64,000 nucleotides of DNA from JBCCMA01 sp045107005 (GTDB lineage: Bacteria; Pseudomonadota; Gammaproteobacteria; Steroidobacterales; JBCCMA01), in assembly GCA_045107005.1 (NCBI GenBank), contig JBGCFP010000007.1:32650-96649 (forward strand), written 5' to 3'. Below the pieces are notes generated by a model. That model did no database searches. It had not been told where the DNA came from and was given only the letters and a program-made list of their open reading frames with translations. Positions 60,582 to 64,000 of this stretch are shown here, piece by piece. Both the position numbers and the translations under genes were made by a program. Position 1 is the first letter of the stretch; the number at the start of each line of letters is the position of its first letter.

Positions 60582-61966
60582 GTATCGACTATGGCATCGA
60601 GTGGGCCTACGGCGAGTTTCGCATCGCGCGCCTTAAAGGCACTGAAGTGGTCGAGAGCTGGAAATCGCCGTCGCCGGTTACCGATCTGGCAAGCTTGAGC
60701 GCCGCCATGCAGGAGGCCTGTCACCATCTGGATATCAGTCGTGGTGGTTCGGTAGCGATCGCCTACGAAGACGATCTGCACACGCACGAATTCCTTGAGC
60801 TTCCCCCTCTGTCGCGCACCGACTTACGCAAATTCATTGCGCGCCACGTCGAACAAGACAAGCCGTTCCCACAACCCGGCACCTTCCGCTACCACGGTGT
60901 TTCGCATGGCAAGAACGGCAAGGACGGCGTGCTGCTTCACTTGATGCCGCTGTACATTGTCGAAGCCGTCATCCGGATTTGCGAAGATTTCTACCTGACA
61001 CCCAAGTTGCTCGTTCCGCTAACGGAAATCATTTCCGAATATGTGCGCGGGATGGCGCGCACTGACGAGGATTCGCTACTCCTGATTGCCTTGTTTGACG
61101 ACCGCACACAAATGGTTGTCTCGAGCCCCAACGGCGATATTCTGTTTGTGCGCGAGCTGTCATACCCGTGGAGCGAAGCCAACGAACAGCGCCTCGCGAC
61201 GGACATCAATCGAACGATCGGTTACGCGAAACAGCGCATCGGCACGAAGATCTCGGGCGCATGGCTGATCGGCGAGCTGGCTACGGCGGCACGCAGCACG
61301 TTGGCTGGCGTCATCGAAACCTCGCTGGACCAAGATGCGGCGACCGCGGTGCCGGAATTCTGGATGACGCAGGTAGCGGCACTACCGCTGGGGCTCGAGA
61401 GCAACTTCATACCGACGCTGGCACGCAGCTCGATCTCCTACAAAACGTTCATGCGCACGGCGGTCACGATTTGCGGCTTGACCGCGGTTACGTCGTTGGC
61501 GTTTGCTGGCTTCGTTGAATACAGCATCGTCTCGCACGTTCGCGACCGTCAGTCCATCGCACACGAGATTGCGTCAATGCGCACAGAACTGGGGGTCAAA
61601 GACACACAGATAGAAGCCATGAAGGCGCAAAAATCAACGCTCGATTTGCTCAACGTCGACGCGTTCAACCTGCCTGCGCTGTTCCTCAGCCACCTGGGCG
61701 ACCTGGTCCCGGCCAGTCTGGTGCTCACGACGGCTGAGGTAGCCAGAATTGACGATGGATGGGAACTTGCTTTGACCGGTACGTCCGCGCTTTCGTTACG
61801 CGAACTGGCCCCGGAGCTGGTAGCCCTGCAGGCCGGAATCACGGGTGATCCATGGCACGCGCGCGTCACGGTGTCATGGGAAGAAGCCTGGATGCGTCAG
61901 CTAGACGTCGGTTCCGCGGTCAGCGAAGGCGACATCGGATTTGAAATCAAAGGTCGGCTGCAATGA
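60578..61966 (+). CDS. PilM/PilN-like fusion (MshI/GspL type)
   Basis: 462 residues from GTG 60578, overlapping the pilin stop by 4 bases. The cytoplasmic part (~1-285) has the beta-alpha pattern of the actin-like PilM/GspL fold (MSIDYGIEWAYGEFRIARLK; LLLIALFDDRTQMVVSSPNG). A membrane helix (~292-312) and a short coiled coil (~320-350) lead to a periplasmic ferredoxin-like part (~355-462), as in PilN. The MSHA protein MshI and GspL combine these parts in one chain. It links the ATPase side to the periplasmic collar. The next gene overlaps its stop (ATGA). Confidence 0.85.
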   Translation: MSIDYGIEWAYGEFRIARLKGTEVVESWKSPSPVTDLASLSAAMQEACHHLDISRGGSVAIAYEDDLHTHEFLELPPLSRTDLRKFIARHVEQDKPFPQPGTFRYHGVSHGKNGKDGVLLHLMPLYIVEAVIRICEDFYLTPKLLVPLTEIISEYVRGMARTDEDSLLLIALFDDRTQMVVSSPNGDILFVRELSYPWSEANEQRLATDINRTIGYAKQRIGTKISGAWLIGELATAARSTLAGVIETSLDQDAATAVPEFWMTQVAALPLGLESNFIPTLARSSISYKTFMRTAVTICGLTAVTSLAFAGFVEYSIVSHVRDRQSIAHEIASMRTELGVKDTQIEAMKAQKSTLDLLNVDAFNLPALFLSHLGDLVPASLVLTTAEVARIDDGWELALTGTSALSLRELAPELVALQAGITGDPWHARVTVSWEEAWMRQLDVGSAVSEGDIGFEIKGRLQ

Positions 61967-62763
61967 ACCGGCCGGACGGCGCTCCGACAGAGATGGAGCT
62001 CGCGCTTGAAGAGGAGGTGCGTCTGACCGACGGCGTTCGAGAGCAACCGCTACCTCTGACCAACACAGGACCGTGGGAAAACCTCGAGCCTTCAGCCGCT
62101 CAGGACAACTACGAGCGCCGGGACGCTCATCGCGACAAGCCACTCAAAATCTCGTATCAACTCAGTGTGCAGAAGCGCATCAACACGCTGGTGCGACGAC
62201 TCACCAAATCCCGCTGGTGGCAGGCGGGCTTTGTCAGCGTGTTTGCCCTGAGCATCGCCCTGCTCTGGTTTACCGCAAAATATCGGATTGTGCAGATCGA
62301 CGGTTTGTTTTCGGATCTGGCCGTTCGCGGTCAGCTCGAGACCGAGCTGATGCTCAAGAATCGCGAATGGTCGCAAGAAAGAATGGAAGCGCTTAGCGAC
62401 AGCGTGCAGAGCGCCGATCGCCGCCGCGTGTTTCTCGATTACGCAAACCTGGCGAGCTGGCTCAGCAGCGAGCGCGATGTCGCGGCGGCGATGGGTCTGA
62501 ACTTCACTTACGTCTTGTCGAAAACACAGACCTCGCGCATGGAACATGTTGACGAAGTTGCGGTTTTCATTTCGATCAAGGTTCCCGCCTCGCACGACGC
62601 AAGAGCCTACACGGATCTAATGCGTTTTCTGCGCGAGATGATCAAGACGCCCTGGTACGTCGAGATTGTTGAGGCGTCCATAGTCGGCGGCGAACGCGGC
62701 GCCAGTGATCTCAATGCGGAACTGCGCATATGGGTGCATGACAAGGTGAACGCCGATGACTAA
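61963..62763 (+). CDS. PilO/MshJ-like inner-membrane protein
   Basis: 266 residues from ATG 61963, overlapping the previous stop by 4. A long acidic cytoplasmic N-terminus (~1-85; PTEMELALEEEVRLTDGV) precedes one membrane helix (~88-107, GFVSVFALSIALLWF), a coiled-coil stretch (LETELMLKNREWSQERMEAL) and a ferredoxin-like periplasmic domain. Position between the PilM/N-like and PilP-like genes and this layout point to the PilO/MshJ role. Sequence alone is not typical, so the label rests largely on gene order. The 85-residue cytoplasmic extension is unusual. Confidence 0.75.
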   Translation: MNRPDGAPTEMELALEEEVRLTDGVREQPLPLTNTGPWENLEPSAAQDNYERRDAHRDKPLKISYQLSVQKRINTLVRRLTKSRWWQAGFVSVFALSIALLWFTAKYRIVQIDGLFSDLAVRGQLETELMLKNREWSQERMEALSDSVQSADRRRVFLDYANLASWLSSERDVAAAMGLNFTYVLSKTQTSRMEHVDEVAVFISIKVPASHDARAYTDLMRFLREMIKTPWYVEIVEASIVGGERGASDLNAELRIWVHDKVNADD

Positions 62764-63295
62764 ATGGCTTGATGACAAGCGTGTCGTTGCTGCTCTGGCT
62801 TTGCTTGCCTGCGGCGGGGTTACTTGGCGCGTCGTGTTGCCGCTGCTGCCGGAAAATTTCGACGAGGAATCAGTGCCGGTGGATGAGTTTGACACTTATG
62901 CAGACGGTGCGATCTCAGCGAACGCGGCCCAGCCGCAGCTGAAACTGGCAACCGCCCACTTCGATCTGCGCAACATCGACGTGTCAGATCTGTTTTTCAA
63001 TCAGAACCCGAAGCGCGATCCGTTCATCAGTGCGCCAATTCAATCGGCGCCTCTGGCCGAAGTCACCATTGAATCTGCGGCTGAGCCCCTCGAGCAGAAA
63101 ACCGAGGCGTTGCCAACGCTGCCCACACTGGTGGCCGTGATCCTGTCAGACGACAAATCGGCTGCCGTCATTGACAACCAGATCGTGCGTGTCGGCGATC
63201 GGATCGCCGGGTTTCGCATTCGCGACATCCAGCGCAACCGCGTCACGCTGGCCGCTGCTTCAAACCGTATTTTCGAATTAGGCATAGACCCATGA
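62756..63295 (+). CDS. PilP/MshK-like periplasmic protein
   Basis: 179 residues from ATG 62756, overlapping the previous gene by 8 bases. One N-terminal membrane anchor (~8-28), an acidic linker, and a C-terminal domain (~95-179). The domain has NPKRDPFIS and a short beta barrel with LVAVILSDDKSAAVIDNQIV, VGDRIAGFRIRDIQRNRVTL, like PilP and the HR domain of GspC. Such proteins connect the inner-membrane complex to the secretin. The secretin start overlaps its stop by 4 bases (ATGA). Confidence 0.85.
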   Translation: MTKWLDDKRVVAALALLACGGVTWRVVLPLLPENFDEESVPVDEFDTYADGAISANAAQPQLKLATAHFDLRNIDVSDLFFNQNPKRDPFISAPIQSAPLAEVTIESAAEPLEQKTEALPTLPTLVAVILSDDKSAAVIDNQIVRVGDRIAGFRIRDIQRNRVTLAAASNRIFELGIDP

Positions 63296-64000
63296 TCACA
63301 CGACGTATACCGCTATTGTGCTTGCTGGCTATCGGGCTTACGGCGGGCTGCAGCAGCACACCGCGCACGCCGATTGCCATCGATGAAGAACAGGCGATAC
63401 GCGATGCGGTACGCGAGGCGGCCCCGTTGAGCCAGGGGATGCGGCTGTCCGCGACCATGGACAACGCCGCATCAAGAGTAGACGTCCCGCGCAAACTCTA
63501 CAGTTTCGTCGCAGAGGATCTTCCGCTCGCGCGTGCCTGCAAACTGTTCGGTCAAACCTACTCGCTGAATATGGTGGTCGATGCCGACGTATCGGGCAGC
63601 GTTAGCGTCGATCTGCATAACCTGCCGTTCGACGACATCATGGAATCACTGCTGAGCGCCAACGGCTACTACTGGGAGAAGCGAGGAAACGTGGTGTACG
63701 TTAAAGCCTGGCAAACGCGATCGTTTTCGGTGGACTACATCCGCCTCGTACGCAGCGGCTCAGGCTCCAGCCAGGCGCAGGTGAGTTCAAACGCGGGTGG
63801 TGCCACCGGCGGTGGCAACGCGGGCGGAGGGGGCGTAGGCACAGATGCCGCTGGTGCGACGGCAGGCGCGATGACGATCCAGCAGACCGACAAAGTCGAC
63901 TTCTGGACGGAGCTTGAGGAGCAACTCCAACAACTGGTGTCCGAAGAAGGCCGGATGGTCATCAATCGACTGGCCGGAAAAGTCCAGATAACAGATCGGT
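63292..64000 (+). CDS. MshL/PilQ-type secretin, N-terminal part (cut by window end)
   Basis: 236 residues are visible from ATG 63292; the frame runs off the window. Signal and lipobox LTAGC make a lipoprotein. An STN/secretin N0-like domain follows (~70-145; LYSFVAEDLPLARACKLFGQ, VSGSVSVDLHNLPFDDIMES, GNVVYV). The beginning of the next N-domain carries a Gly-rich loop (~175-200; GGATGGGNAGGGG) typical of MshL. The secretin ring forms the outer-membrane pore for the pilus. The C-terminal beta-barrel must lie downstream, together with other msh genes. Confidence 0.9.
   Translation, partial: MITRRIPLLCLLAIGLTAGCSSTPRTPIAIDEEQAIRDAVREAAPLSQGMRLSATMDNAASRVDVPRKLYSFVAEDLPLARACKLFGQTYSLNMVVDADVSGSVSVDLHNLPFDDIMESLLSANGYYWEKRGNVVYVKAWQTRSFSVDYIRLVRSGSGSSQAQVSSNAGGATGGGNAGGGGVGTDAAGATAGAMTIQQTDKVDFWTELEEQLQQLVSEEGRMVINRLAGKVQITDR

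Overview
The window looks like chromosomal DNA of a marine, alginate-degrading gammaproteobacterium. The signs are a high-GC coding style, an alginate-lyase locus with its own GntR repressor, an MSHA-like type IV pilus cluster, a chemoreceptor with CheD, a PEP-CTERM-like sorted protein, and several very large Ca-binding surface proteins. The genus cannot be fixed from sequence alone. No rRNA, tRNA, CRISPR array, insertion sequence or phage gene was seen.

Left part (1-17.8 kb): the tail of an unknown gene, a small secreted protein on the minus strand, then one 15.9-kb gene for a 5315-residue surface protein. That protein has an LEPR-XLL-type N-terminus, a DUF4347-like region, a beta-helix, LamG and C-type-lectin modules, delta-60 repeats, FG-GAP repeats, and seven cadherin/CSPG-like repeats of exactly 109 residues. 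After it come a LacI-type helix-turn-helix protein without a sugar-binding domain, a small acidic ORF and a broken gene fragment.

Alginate locus (17.8-34.4 kb): four minus-strand genes encode exported PL6-fold proteins. Two keep the PL6 Lys/Arg catalytic pair. The other two, ancient paralogues of each other, carry Gln/Glu at both positions. Divergent from them are a FadR-type GntR regulator, a PL17 oligoalginate lyase with all known catalytic residues, and a coupled SDR (probable DEH reductase), closed by a strong terminator. A palindrome (ATTGGT-N3-ACCAAT) lies on the predicted lyase promoter, and a related site precedes the PL17 gene. Together these genes would cut alginate outside the cell or in the periplasm to the unsaturated monomer and reduce it to KDG. 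Uptake genes, KDG kinase and aldolase are not in the window.

Middle part (34.4-56 kb): mostly single housekeeping or accessory genes. They are a DbpA-type helicase, a ChaN/EreA-like secreted protein, a DUF885 lipoprotein, an NIT/PAS chemoreceptor followed by cheD, a small beta-barrel, a di-haem peroxidase-like lipoprotein, two coupled unknown exported proteins, a membrane adenylate cyclase, a JmjC-like oxygenase coupled to an RhlA/PhaG-like hydrolase, a PEP-CTERM-like protein, a secreted protein made of 11-residue charged repeats, and an ABC transporter whose permease is fused to an M1 metallopeptidase.

Right end (56.2-64 kb): a tightly packed MSHA/type-II-like operon in the order pilin, E ATPase, F/G membrane protein, second pilin, PilM/N-like fusion, PilO-like, PilP/MshK-like, secretin (cut by the window end). 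Most of its junctions overlap by 4 bases.
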